Assembly (NCBI GenBank): GCA_949127705.1
Contig: CASBQJ010000151.1
Location: 1 to 10,992, forward strand
DNA: 10,992 bases
Source: Synechococcales cyanobacterium PMM_0085
GTDB taxonomy: Bacteria; Cyanobacteriota; Cyanobacteriia; Elainellales; Elainellaceae
Reading direction: 5' to 3'
In this document: positions 1 to 6,331 of the stretch, one piece after another
How the letters are laid out: each line of letters begins with the position of its first letter
Numbering within the stretch: the stretch's first letter is position 1
Notes under the pieces: model-generated
What the model was told of the DNA's origin: nothing
Seen by the model: the letters and a program-made list of their open reading frames with translations, nothing else
The model's database searches: none
Translations under genes and position numbers: made by a program

Positions 1-306
1 GTGAAGCTGGCCGCTGACTACGACCCGTTTGTCGATCACAGCATTCATGGCCGCATCATCTCGAAAGCGTAAATAGATTGTGTCTTTTACGATGCTTGGC
101 TCTTGAAGATAAATTGCGTTAGTGAAATAAAGATTTTCGTAGGTTGCAGTATCAAACGTGGTCATTCCCTCAAGACTGATGGTTGGCTGCGGCTTAAAAA
201 TGGTGAGATACCAAAACATGGCAATACAACCCAATATTATTCCTAGTAAAAATGAGCCAAGCAATTGAGCGTTGTGCTGTAATTCTGTCATGGGTGCAAA
301 CTTCAT
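1..306 (-). CDS. Membrane-anchored protein of unknown function, C-terminus cut by window edge
   Basis: An open frame of 102 codons begins at ATG (306) and stays open to the left edge, so the gene continues outside. An in-frame TAA lies seven codons upstream, which bounds the start. A second ATG at 291 (MTELQHN) is an equally possible start, and neither has a clear Shine-Dalgarno. Residues about 15-37 (QLLGSFLLGIILGCIAMFWY, then LTIF) form one hydrophobic membrane segment. What follows (residues 38-102) is soluble, presumably outside the cytoplasmic membrane, and ends in VIDKRVVVSGQLH, which resembles a beta-strand of an OB-like barrel; that resemblance is weak. I do not recognise the family. 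The coding look (no stops, clean anchor plus soluble domain) makes it a real gene, but the function is unknown. Confidence 0.7.
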   Translation of the reverse strand, partial: MKFAPMTELQHNAQLLGSFLLGIILGCIAMFWYLTIFKPQPTISLEGMTTFDTATYENLYFTNAIYLQEPSIVKDTIYLRFRDDAAMNAVIDKRVVVSGQLH

Positions 307-716
307 CGAGTCAATAGTGTGTTTAAAGCGTGTTTCAAAGAGGTTTGAGATTGCACTCAGATCGCTCAGGGTGCCGTCACAACCACTCCTTTTGAACCAG
401 CCCCAATCCTTCTCTTGATAGAGCCAGCCCCAAGGCAGTCCCGCCTACAGTAATTGGGTAGCTTCAAGGAAACACGTACAAACTAACTTAGTTTGAGCAT
501 GACGTGCCCATTTTGAATTGGCGATCGCCTCTATTTAGAGGACTGCCATATCCGGAAGACCTTGAACACTAGCTATAACAATCCGATTTGAGTAGTGAAA
601 TGTTTTACAAGGTTAGGTGTTTTAACTTAGCCTGCTGGACAGCCGAAACGACTATCCTACATTTCTACGAGCCATTTGGACTGTTTATAGACCTTAGCTC
701 ACCGTAGGAGATTACG
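307..716. other. Non-coding spacer between divergent genes
   Basis: No convincing gene is visible in these 410 bases. They should hold promoters for both the minus-strand gene on the left and the plus-strand gene at 717, but I cannot place a good -35/-10 pair. Visible structure consists of three short inverted repeats: CAAACTAA-C-TTAGTTTG (479-495), CCTCT-ATTT-AGAGG (528-541, next to a HIP1 site at 521-528), and GGTTAGGT/ACTTAGCC (611-632, with wobble pairs). CCAGCCCCAA occurs twice near 395-455. None matches an RNA family I know. Confidence 0.6.
479..495. repeat. 17-base dyad, possible operator
   Basis: CAAACTAA and TTAGTTTG are perfect inverted copies around a single C. Such a compact dyad in a divergent spacer could be a repressor or activator site, but no regulator is known here and chance is not excluded. 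Confidence 0.3.
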
Positions 717-1430
717 ATGAATTCGACCAAAACTCAACGTTCAAATAGATTCGCAAAAGCAATTGCTGTTTTGAGTGCAAGTACACTTCTTAGCTGCTCT
801 GCTGTCGTTCTACTTTTTTCTCAATCTGCCATGTCGCAGCAGCCCACATCTGACTCGGAGCAGCTTCTAGCGCAAAGAAGTGGCAGCGGTTCCGCAGGCT
901 CGGACGGCAGTACTCCTTCGACGTCAGGTCAAACCTCGCCTATGACTACTCCTAGTGGCGTAACTACTCCCAACAACACAGGTAATGTGGAAGACCGTCA
1001 GCGGCTTTCTCCTCGCTTGAGTGACTCTCCAAGCGATCCTGCTAACCGTCGTGATGGCACGCCAGTTAACTCGAGAACGGGCGTCGAGCAGCGCCAAGAG
1101 CTGTCTCCCCGGTTGGAAGATGATCCTAGCGATCCTGCTAACAATCAGAGCGGTGGCACGGTTAACAATGGCAGCGCTCAACAGCGCCAAGATTTATCTC
1201 CTCGGCTTGACGATAATCCTAATGCCAACGATCCGATGAACCCAAATTCTGGTGGAACCATGCGTCAGGGTGGAACCATGCCTCAAGGTGGAACCATGCG
1301 TCAGGGTGAGCCTAGCCAACAGCCGTCCTACAACCGGAACACCACTCCATCTTCTAACCAGAACACTACTCCGTCCTATAACCAAAACACAGGTGGCGGT
1401 AGTTCTAATCCAGTTCGGGGTCTCTGGTAA
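717..1430 (+). CDS. Secreted repeat-rich, probably disordered protein of unknown function
   Basis: The protein has 237 residues. The ATG at 717 follows AGGAG (706-710) at six bases, a good ribosome site. Residues 1-40 look like an export signal: basic start (KTQRSNRFAK), hydrophobic core 16-34, likely cleavage near AMS-QQ (38-42). LLSC (24-27) resembles a lipobox, but hydrophobic residues continue after the Cys, so lipidation is doubtful. The rest is rich in S, T, G, P, N and Q. Three units share RQxLSPRLxD at residues 91-110, 123-142 and 154-173, spaced 32 and 31 residues; the first two continue with PSDPAN and the third diverges. Then come three GGTMRQ-type hexapeptides (179-196) and an N/T/P-rich tail with two QNTTPS motifs. 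No enzymatic motif is visible. It may act in the periplasm or cell envelope. A strong hairpin follows the gene. The family is not recognised. Confidence 0.75.
   Translation: MNSTKTQRSNRFAKAIAVLSASTLLSCSAVVLLFSQSAMSQQPTSDSEQLLAQRSGSGSAGSDGSTPSTSGQTSPMTTPSGVTTPNNTGNVEDRQRLSPRLSDSPSDPANRRDGTPVNSRTGVEQRQELSPRLEDDPSDPANNQSGGTVNNGSAQQRQDLSPRLDDNPNANDPMNPNSGGTMRQGGTMPQGGTMRQGEPSQQPSYNRNTTPSSNQNTTPSYNQNTGGGSSNPVRGLW
1251..1304 (+). repeat. Three tandem 18-base units inside the coding region
   Basis: GGTGGAACCATGCGTCAG and close copies occur at 1251-1268, 1269-1286 and 1287-1304. They encode GGTMRQ, GGTMPQ and GGTMRQ; the last codon pair of the third unit runs into GEP. The near identity at DNA level points to recent slippage expansion in a disordered stretch. 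Confidence 0.85.
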
Positions 1431-1457
1431 ACCCTTGAATTAAGTCCTAGTCGGTTG

Positions 1458-1495
1458 AGGGTGAGTGGGGTGCAGATGTGTGCCCTGCTCACCCT
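1458..1495 (+). terminator. Strong hairpin between convergent genes
   Basis: AGGGTGAG (1458-1465) pairs perfectly with CTCACCCT (1488-1495), and the stem extends inward by about five more pairs, two of them wobble, leaving a 12-base loop. The trailing T-run is short (TTTAGT), so intrinsic termination is likely but not textbook. It sits 27 bases after the stop of the secreted protein gene and 33 bases beyond the end of the opposing nuclease gene, and so may serve both. Confidence 0.55.
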
Positions 1496-1528
1496 TTAGT
1501 GATTGAGGCTGGTTTTCCCTGACGCTGC

Positions 1529-2449
1529 TTAACGCTTGTCTACTTTGGCTTCCAAAATGGTTTGGGTTGCAGTAGGAAGGTTAGAGAGAAAATCGTATCC
1601 GGTAATGTGTTCAACGGTATCGACTGATTGACGATAAGAGCGCCAGTCATCGTTTTTAATTCCTTGAACATTGGGCATAATGACCGCGATCACGCGCGTA
1701 TCGTTACGAATACTCTCAATTCCTAATCCTGGTTGGTTGAGGACAACGACAATTTTCCAAGTCGCGGCTGGAACGGCAACTTTACCACGGGCGATCGCCG
1801 TCTTTTTGCCCCGTTCGCCCTTTCCACCCGAACCTGCCCAGCCCGAAATAATGTAAAGTTCTTTGCCCTGTTTGGTTAAATCGCGGCAATAGCGTTCCAG
1901 CTTTTCCCACGGCCCTCGGTTGTTGTCGGCTGCTTGGGGGATGATATTGGTCATCAGAAATACGGACTCGCCGTCTGCGGGTTTCTGGTTGCGGTCGGCA
2001 GCAGGGACAACATGGCCGCGATCAAACCCGCTGCCTGTGTAGTCGTCTGTGCGCACCCGGTACCAAGTGGCGGGGAGTGAGGTATCGGTCGCAAACGGAT
2101 CGCGGGGTAAGTCGCCTAGCCAGCTTGGGTTGAGTTGCCAGCTCGCCCAGTTGGGTATGCCTTTATCGCGATTGTAGGAGAGGGCATACTGTGGCCGCAT
2201 AATCAGGTAGTTATTGGGACTGTTGGGATCACTAACAGCCCTGCTGGGGTTACCCAACAGCAGGTGAACTTCTGGCGTTGGCTGGGGTATGCCCGTTAAC
2301 GGCGGCAACAGCTCACAGCCCGAGATTAATCCGCACCAGAGCAGCAGCCCCACGAGCGTTTGGGCTAGTTGTGGGGGGCGTTGGCTTGCCTGCGCGAAGC
2401 GCGTATCGCCTCCTAGTTGCCGCCTGCGCTTGATCATATACTTGTCCAA
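1529..2449 (-). CDS. DNA/RNA non-specific endonuclease, lipoprotein (NucA/Serratia nuclease type)
   Basis: This 306-residue protein carries the beta-beta-alpha metal nuclease signature. DRGH is at 143-146, with H146 the general base. TNIIPQ is at 167-172. N177 is the expected Mg2+ ligand, followed eight residues later by E185; these correspond by spacing to H89, N119 and E127 of Serratia nuclease. Such enzymes cut single- and double-stranded DNA and RNA outside the cytoplasm. A hydrophobic segment (31-44) ends in the lipobox ISGC with C45, so the enzyme is probably lipid-anchored. The 30-residue stretch before it is unusually long and overlaps a palindromic repeat. The start is uncertain: TTG at 2449 (AAAGG six bases upstream) or ATG at 2437 (residue 5, weaker GGA). 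Nuclease function is confident; natural role (nutrient scavenging, DNA turnover, defence) is not. Confidence 0.92.
   Translation of the reverse strand: MDKYMIKRRRQLGGDTRFAQASQRPPQLAQTLVGLLLWCGLISGCELLPPLTGIPQPTPEVHLLLGNPSRAVSDPNSPNNYLIMRPQYALSYNRDKGIPNWASWQLNPSWLGDLPRDPFATDTSLPATWYRVRTDDYTGSGFDRGHVVPAADRNQKPADGESVFLMTNIIPQAADNNRGPWEKLERYCRDLTKQGKELYIISGWAGSGGKGERGKKTAIARGKVAVPAATWKIVVVLNQPGLGIESIRNDTRVIAVIMPNVQGIKNDDWRSYRQSVDTVEHITGYDFLSNLPTATQTILEAKVDKR
2380..2411. repeat. Palindromic GC-rich element inside the nuclease leader
   Basis: The plus strand reads TTGCCTGCGCGAAGCGCGTA, then TCGCC. CGCG (2393-2396) and CGCG (2400-2403) flank AAG, with an outer T-A pair. The sequence resembles short palindromic repeats seen dispersed in cyanobacterial genomes; this is pattern memory, not a search. 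It encodes roughly residues 13-23 of the nuclease, before the signal core. Confidence 0.4.
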
Positions 2450-2729
2450 GGAGTGCCTTTCGCTAAACGAGTTGTATTCAGCATACCCAGGGGCGGGCAG
2501 ATCGGAGGATACCGAACCAATGTGCTGCCACTAGATTCCCTGCCAAATGGCTCAAATCAACGTCTCAGCGTCGCAAGCCAGTTTCCGCAAAGGCGATATC
2601 CCAGAAAAGCCTACTCAATTGGTCTAGGAAACCGCCCTACTGATAGACTTTTCCTGAAGGGAAGAGGCATTACTATTAAGGAATCAACAGCTTGGTAAAG
2701 AAATTGACATGAATCCCGGAGGGTTCAGT
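2450..2729. other. Divergent spacer, nuclease / DUF4870 gene
   Basis: These 280 bases must hold promoters for both flanking genes. No clean -35/-10 pair stands out; TACTAT (2671-2676) is a weak -10 candidate for the plus-strand gene. A 93-codon frame crosses most of the region but lacks coding character and is not called. Confidence 0.5.
2718..2722 (+). promoter_or_regulatory. Shine-Dalgarno GGAGG deciding the start at 2730
   Basis: GGAGG lies seven bases before the ATG at 2730, whereas the in-frame ATG at 2709 has no such site. The shorter start is therefore preferred. Confidence 0.75.
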
Positions 2730-3071
2730 ATGGAAAGTATGAATAACGATAAGCGTAAATTACTGTCAGCCCTATCCCATGGGTCTATTTTCCTCAGCGC
2801 CTTGGTCGTATCAGTCGGCCTGCCCATTGCCATTTTGCTGGTTTCCGATGATCCGGTGGTCAAAGAAAACGCCAAAGAAGCCATTAACTTTCACTTCAAC
2901 GTGTGGCTCTACGGGATTATTTTTGGCGTGCTGTGTTTTGTGCTAATTGGATATCCGCTGCTGGCAATTTTGGGTGTTGTCAGCTTAGTTATGCCGATTC
3001 TGGCTATTGTGAAATGCTTAGGCACGCCGGGACAGTCTTATCACTATCCGTTCATTTTCCGGTTGCTCTAA
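2730..3071 (+). CDS. DUF4870 (Tic20-like) small membrane protein
   Basis: The protein has 113 residues from the ATG at 2730, chosen because GGAGG precedes it; the longer frame from 2709 adds only MNPGGFS. The layout is that of DUF4870: a short polar start, SALSHGSIF leading into a first hydrophobic segment (about 18-38), a conserved loop with KENAKEAINFHFN (45-57), two further membrane segments (about 58-73 and 76-96), and an end in YHYPFIFRLL. KEAINF plus the final YPFIFRL is the family hallmark. The biochemical role of the family is not established; a distant likeness to Tic20 transport components has been proposed. The gene stands alone between a divergent spacer and a double hairpin. Confidence 0.85.
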   Translation: MESMNNDKRKLLSALSHGSIFLSALVVSVGLPIAILLVSDDPVVKENAKEAINFHFNVWLYGIIFGVLCFVLIGYPLLAILGVVSLVMPILAIVKCLGTPGQSYHYPFIFRLL

Positions 3072-3102
3072 ACCCATGCTCTAAACCCATGGTTTAGAGC
3101 AT
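3065..3102 (+). repeat. 13-base tandem duplication with hairpin at the stop codon
   Basis: GCTCTAAACCCAT occurs twice in tandem (3065-3077 and 3078-3090), the first copy containing the TAA of the DUF4870 gene. The second copy forms a perfect 12-pair stem, ATGCTCTAAACC (3076-3087) with GGTTTAGAGCAT (3091-3102), around CAT. The first copy could pair with the same right arm, so two foldings compete. A T-rich stretch (AATTTT) lies 13 bases further on. Confidence 0.8.
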
Positions 3103-3120
3103 AGTTGGAACTGTAATTTT

Positions 3121-3148
3121 GTAGGGTGGGCATTGCCCACCCTATTTT
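3121..3148 (+). terminator. Dispersed cyanobacterial palindrome acting as likely terminator
   Basis: TAGGGTGGG (3122-3130) and CCCACCCTA (3136-3144) pair perfectly around CATTG, followed by TTTT (3145-3148). The stem and T-run fit an intrinsic terminator for the DUF4870 gene. The same sequence, GTAGGGTGGGCATTGCCCAC, is a well-known dispersed palindrome in cyanobacteria (general knowledge, not searched). Confidence 0.7.
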
Positions 3149-3240
3149 GCTAGATGGGGCGATCGCTACACTCTTCTTTGCTTTTCACACAACCCTTTCA
3201 CCCAACACTCAGTCTTTCCTCATCTTCAGGGGATGGGCGC

Positions 3241-3351
3241 ATGTCAACATGGCAGCAACGTGCAATTCATGACTCAAGCGCCGTTAGCGCTGGGAAGCTG
3301 TTTGAGTTGGTAAGCGCCTTACATCCACTAATTCTGGGGCTAGATCAATGA
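3241..3351 (+). CDS. Possible 36-residue peptide coupled to the glycosyltransferase gene
   Basis: The ATG at 3241 follows AGGGGA (3228-3233) at seven bases, a usable ribosome site. The frame (MSTWQQRAIHDSSAVSAGKL, then 16 more residues ending LGLDQ) stops at TGA 3349-3351, whose TG is shared with the ATG of the next gene (ATGA, 3348-3351). Such overlap usually means translational coupling. The C-terminal half is mildly hydrophobic but not a clear membrane segment. It could be a leader peptide that sets translation of the enzyme, a small partner protein, or a chance frame. A longer start at 3154 lacks a ribosome site. I recognise no family. Confidence 0.4.
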   Translation: MSTWQQRAIHDSSAVSAGKLFELVSALHPLILGLDQ

Positions 3352-5621
3352 CTGCTCTGCATCCTCACCATCCCATCTCGCTTTGGCGTCGTTGGCGATC
3401 GTCAGTTCGGACTGCCACCTTTGTCATGATCGCGATTGTGGTCGTGACGGGGGCGATCGCCGCTGCCTGGTTTGCGGGCAATGGGACGATTAGCATCATT
3501 TTCCAACGGCTAGAGCAGCTTCAAGAAAGCCCGCCGATGTGGATTGAAGCACCCAAAATGGTGGGGCAATACCTGGTGTTTTGGACAGTGGCATTGATGC
3601 TGGTGGTGCTAACTATCACAAAAGTATCGCCGCGCCCAAAAACCTGGTCACGGGCTGTAGTCGTAGGAATCTTGCTGATTCTGGCCGTGCGCTATTTGCT
3701 GTGGCGATCGCTTTCCACCCTCAATCTCAGTACGCCGTTGAATGGCGTGTTCAGTATTGGGCTGTTTGCTATGGAGCTATTGCTACTGAGCGGCAGCATC
3801 ATTCAGCTTGGGTTGCTGCTGCGAACCCACGATCGACGCCCCGAAGCCGATCGGTTGGCGCTTGATGTGCTCAACGGAACCTTTGCCCCAACCGTTGATA
3901 TTTTGATCCCAACGTATAATGAGCCAACCTTTATTCTGCGCCGCACCGTGATTGGGTGTCAGGCGTTAGACTACGAGGCCAAGCAGATTTATTTGCTCGA
4001 CGATACCCGCCGCCCCGAAGTAGAAGCCTTAGCCGCAGAACTCGGCTGTGACTATCGCACCCGCCCCGACAATCGTCATGCCAAAGCAGGGAACTTAAAC
4101 CATACCCTAGCTCACACCAGCGGTGAGCTAATCGTGATCTTTGACGCCGACTTTGTGCCAACCAAGAACTTTCTAACCCGGACTCTTGGCTTTTTCCAAG
4201 ATCCGCAGGTGGCGTTGATCCAAACCCCGCAAACGTTTTACAACCCCGACCCGATCGCCCGCAATCTGGGCTTAGAAAATGTGCTGACGCCCGATGAAGA
4301 GGTGTTTTACCGCCAAATTCAACCAATTCGCGATGGAGTGGGCGGCGTCATTTGTGCAGGCACCTCGTTTGTGGTGCGGCGATCGGCGTTAACTGAAACC
4401 GGATGTTTTGTGACCGAATCGCTGAGCGAAGATTACTTTACGGGCATCCGGTTGGCGGCAAAAGGCTACCGGGTGCTGTACCTGAATGAAAAACTAAGTG
4501 CAGGGCTAGCGGCTGAGAATATTTCAGTGCAGGCACTTCAGCGGACTCGCTGGGCGCAGGGTACCTTACAAGCCTTTTTCATTAAAACCAATCCTCTGAC
4601 CATCCCCGGTTTAAATTTGCTGCAACGGCTGGCGCATTTGGAAGGGTTACTGCATTGGTTTACCAGTCCGGCTCGGGTTGGACTGCTGGTTTTCCCCCTA
4701 GCCTATGCGTTCCTCCACATTATTCCGGTGCGGGCGACCGGGACAGATATCCTATATTTCTTTATTCCATTTTATTTGGTGCAAGTCACTGCATTTGCTT
4801 GGTTAAATGCGCGTTCTCGCTCGGCCATTTTGTCGGATGTTTATTCACTGGTGCTAGTGTTTCCACTAGCGGTGACTGTGATCAAAGTCATGCTCAATCC
4901 GTTTGGCAAAGGCTTTAAGGTGACTCCAAAAGGGGGGGTCAGCGATCGCTTTTTGTTTAACTGGCAGCTAGCCTTGCCGCTGATTGCCATGTTTATTGCA
5001 ACGGCAATCAGTTTATGGATGAATTTGGGAACTTACCTGATTATGGGAACCTGGCAGCCCAGCATGCCAATAGAAATTGCCGAGCAGTTGAAAGGGATTG
5101 GGTTGGGCTGGATTTGGAGTGCCTATAACCTGCTGATGCTGAGCATTGCCCTATTGATTTTGGTAGATGTGCCGCGCACTAGCCCCTATGAATGGTATGG
5201 CTTGCGGCGCACGGTGCGGGTTCAAGTGGGTGAACAAACTTTGTGGGGATTCACCAGAGCGATTTCAGAAGTCGGTGTAGAAATTGCCTTGACTCGAACA
5301 GATTTACTCGACACCAATCAACTCAACATGCTGCCCGTCCAGGTGGAATTAATGGAGGAGGCATTGAGCCTTCCCGGCCAGGTCATTCGACTTGACTTAA
5401 GTGATGAATTTCCCATTGTCCAGGTCATGTTTGAAGCATTAGATTTGGATCGCCAGCGAGGGTTGGTAGAACTGCTATATTGTCGTCCGGGTCAGTGGAA
5501 AAGCCGTTGTTCTCCTGGAGAATTTGCATCGCTAGCTCTACTATTCAAGATCTTGTTAAAGCCGCGTTTTTTGTTTGGTCGCCAGGAAGAGATTAGAGCC
5601 ATCAATGTTGCAAACGGGTAA
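3348..5621 (+). CDS. Cellulose-synthase-like family 2 glycosyltransferase with PilZ domain (BcsA type)
   Basis: A 757-residue inner-membrane enzyme expected to polymerise UDP-sugar and extrude the glucan. Two or more N-terminal membrane segments (about 22-42, 75-92, 103-118, 132-157) precede the GT-A domain (about 182-410). Motifs: TYNEP 189-193, LDDT 217-220, FDADF 265-269 (DxD), QTPQTFYNPDP 292-302, SED 360-362 (TED in BcsA; general base), QRTRW 398-402 (QxxRW, acceptor site). Further membrane segments follow, with FKVTPKG at 523-529 matching the BcsA gating loop FxVTxKG. A short PilZ-like region begins near 619: R620/R624 give RxxxR, but the second motif reads AISEVG (638-643) with Ala where Asp/Asn is usual, so c-di-GMP control is doubtful. 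No bcsB, bcsC or bcsZ lies in the window. Cellulose is the likeliest product; another beta-glucan is possible. A GGGG (3336-3339) may serve as ribosome site, alongside coupling from the short upstream frame. Confidence 0.9.
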   Translation: MTALHPHHPISLWRRWRSSVRTATFVMIAIVVVTGAIAAAWFAGNGTISIIFQRLEQLQESPPMWIEAPKMVGQYLVFWTVALMLVVLTITKVSPRPKTWSRAVVVGILLILAVRYLLWRSLSTLNLSTPLNGVFSIGLFAMELLLLSGSIIQLGLLLRTHDRRPEADRLALDVLNGTFAPTVDILIPTYNEPTFILRRTVIGCQALDYEAKQIYLLDDTRRPEVEALAAELGCDYRTRPDNRHAKAGNLNHTLAHTSGELIVIFDADFVPTKNFLTRTLGFFQDPQVALIQTPQTFYNPDPIARNLGLENVLTPDEEVFYRQIQPIRDGVGGVICAGTSFVVRRSALTETGCFVTESLSEDYFTGIRLAAKGYRVLYLNEKLSAGLAAENISVQALQRTRWAQGTLQAFFIKTNPLTIPGLNLLQRLAHLEGLLHWFTSPARVGLLVFPLAYAFLHIIPVRATGTDILYFFIPFYLVQVTAFAWLNARSRSAILSDVYSLVLVFPLAVTVIKVMLNPFGKGFKVTPKGGVSDRFLFNWQLALPLIAMFIATAISLWMNLGTYLIMGTWQPSMPIEIAEQLKGIGLGWIWSAYNLLMLSIALLILVDVPRTSPYEWYGLRRTVRVQVGEQTLWGFTRAISEVGVEIALTRTDLLDTNQLNMLPVQVELMEEALSLPGQVIRLDLSDEFPIVQVMFEALDLDRQRGLVELLYCRPGQWKSRCSPGEFASLALLFKILLKPRFLFGRQEEIRAINVANG

Positions 5622-5870
5622 TTCTGCAATCAGGATTTAGAGATGCCTGCGGGCTGGAGACGACATGCCTTCGTGTCCCAAAATCTAAGCAGGCGACGAC
5701 GATGATGATAACGAATTTGCAAAAGCAATTCAGACTATCTCTTGTTCAAAGCAGATTCTTCAACTTGGAAACCTATCTTAAACTTTCGCCCATTCAAATC
5801 TGATGCAGTTCAGATTTGAATGGGCGGCTCCGCCATGATCGTAGACAGTCGGTTAATTAATTCACAATCC
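5622..5870. other. Spacer between convergent genes
   Basis: This 249-base spacer lies between the ends of the glycosyltransferase (+) and the DUF212 gene (-). It contains a loose pairing GCCTGC (5645-5650) with GCAGGC (5689-5694) and the long hairpin described separately. No gene or known RNA is visible. Confidence 0.6.
5788..5825. terminator. Perfect 16-pair hairpin between convergent genes
   Basis: GCCCATTCAAATCTGA (5788-5803) pairs perfectly with TCAGATTTGAATGGGC (5810-5825) around TGCAGT. It sits between convergent gene ends and may stop transcription from both sides, though neither flank has a T-run. A small GGCG-GCTC-CGCC hairpin follows directly (5824-5835). Confidence 0.5.
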
Positions 5871-6323
5871 TTAATAGGCCCTAGCTGCTAGCCACGAAAT
5901 AGCAACGCCCAAAATGCATCCGGCAATGACCTGCACTGGCGTGTGCCCTAGCAGCTCTTTGAGCCGATCTTCGTGGAAGGTGGCATCGTGGAAGAACTCT
6001 TCCATCATTTGGTTGAGCACACGGGCTTGTTTCCCGGCGGCTTGCCGTACACCCGCCGCATCGTACATCACAATCACGGCAAAAATGGCCGCGATCGCAA
6101 ATTCGGGTGTTTCCCAGCCCACGGTTTGGCCAACCCCTGTGGCCAGCGCCGTCACGAAGGCAGAATGGGCGCTGGGCATGCCCCCGGTTTCAAACAGGGT
6201 GCGCACCGTTACTTTGCCATGCCGCACCAGTTCTACCACCAGCTTGAGCACTTGGGCAATTAGGCAGGCCGCGATCGCCACCAGCAAAACCGTATTATGA
6301 AAAACGTTGGCAAAATCCTGCAT
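5871..6323 (-). CDS. Divergent PAP2 family protein (DUF212)
   Basis: This is a 150-residue membrane protein of the usual family length. Diagnostic motifs are QVLK (24-27), GGMPSAHSA (47-55), YDAAGVR (87-93), GKQA (97-100) with LN (103-104), and ELLGHTPVQVIAG (123-135). The SAHS and GHTP motifs echo the phosphatase motifs of PAP2 enzymes, hence the name; a lipid-phosphate phosphatase role is suspected but not established. Hydrophobic segments lie at about 10-30, 53-67, 74-87 and 130-146. The ATG at 6323 follows TAGGGTGA (6327-6334 on this strand), which overlaps the TAG stop of crtE. With only eight bases between the genes, cotranscription and probable coupling with crtE are likely. That context would suit handling of prenyl diphosphates, but this is inference. 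Confidence 0.92.
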   Translation of the reverse strand: MQDFANVFHNTVLLVAIAACLIAQVLKLVVELVRHGKVTVRTLFETGGMPSAHSAFVTALATGVGQTVGWETPEFAIAAIFAVIVMYDAAGVRQAAGKQARVLNQMMEEFFHDATFHEDRLKELLGHTPVQVIAGCILGVAISWLAARAY

Positions 6324-6331
6324 AGGTCACC

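Noticed and set aside
2417..2698. A 93-codon plus-strand frame across the nuclease/DUF4870 divergent spacer
   Set aside because: It begins inside the nuclease gene on the other strand, has no ribosome site, and its product shows no domain or sensible hydrophobic pattern.
3154..3240. Longer 65-codon version of the short frame before the glycosyltransferase
   Set aside because: The ATG at 3154 lies just after a probable terminator, lacks a Shine-Dalgarno, and the added residues come largely from low-complexity sequence; the start at 3241 is better supported.
3931..4326. 131-codon minus-strand frame inside the glycosyltransferase gene
   Set aside because: Antisense shadow of the conserved catalytic region; no ribosome site or recognisable domain.
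5641..5720. Possible small RNA in the spacer after the glycosyltransferase gene
   Set aside because: Only a six-base stem with a long loop is visible, and no known RNA motif, promoter or terminator pair can be identified.
5914..6300. 128-codon plus-strand frame opposite the DUF212 gene
   Set aside because: It is an antisense shadow of a well-supported gene, rich in Ser/Thr/Ala from complementary codons, with no domain.
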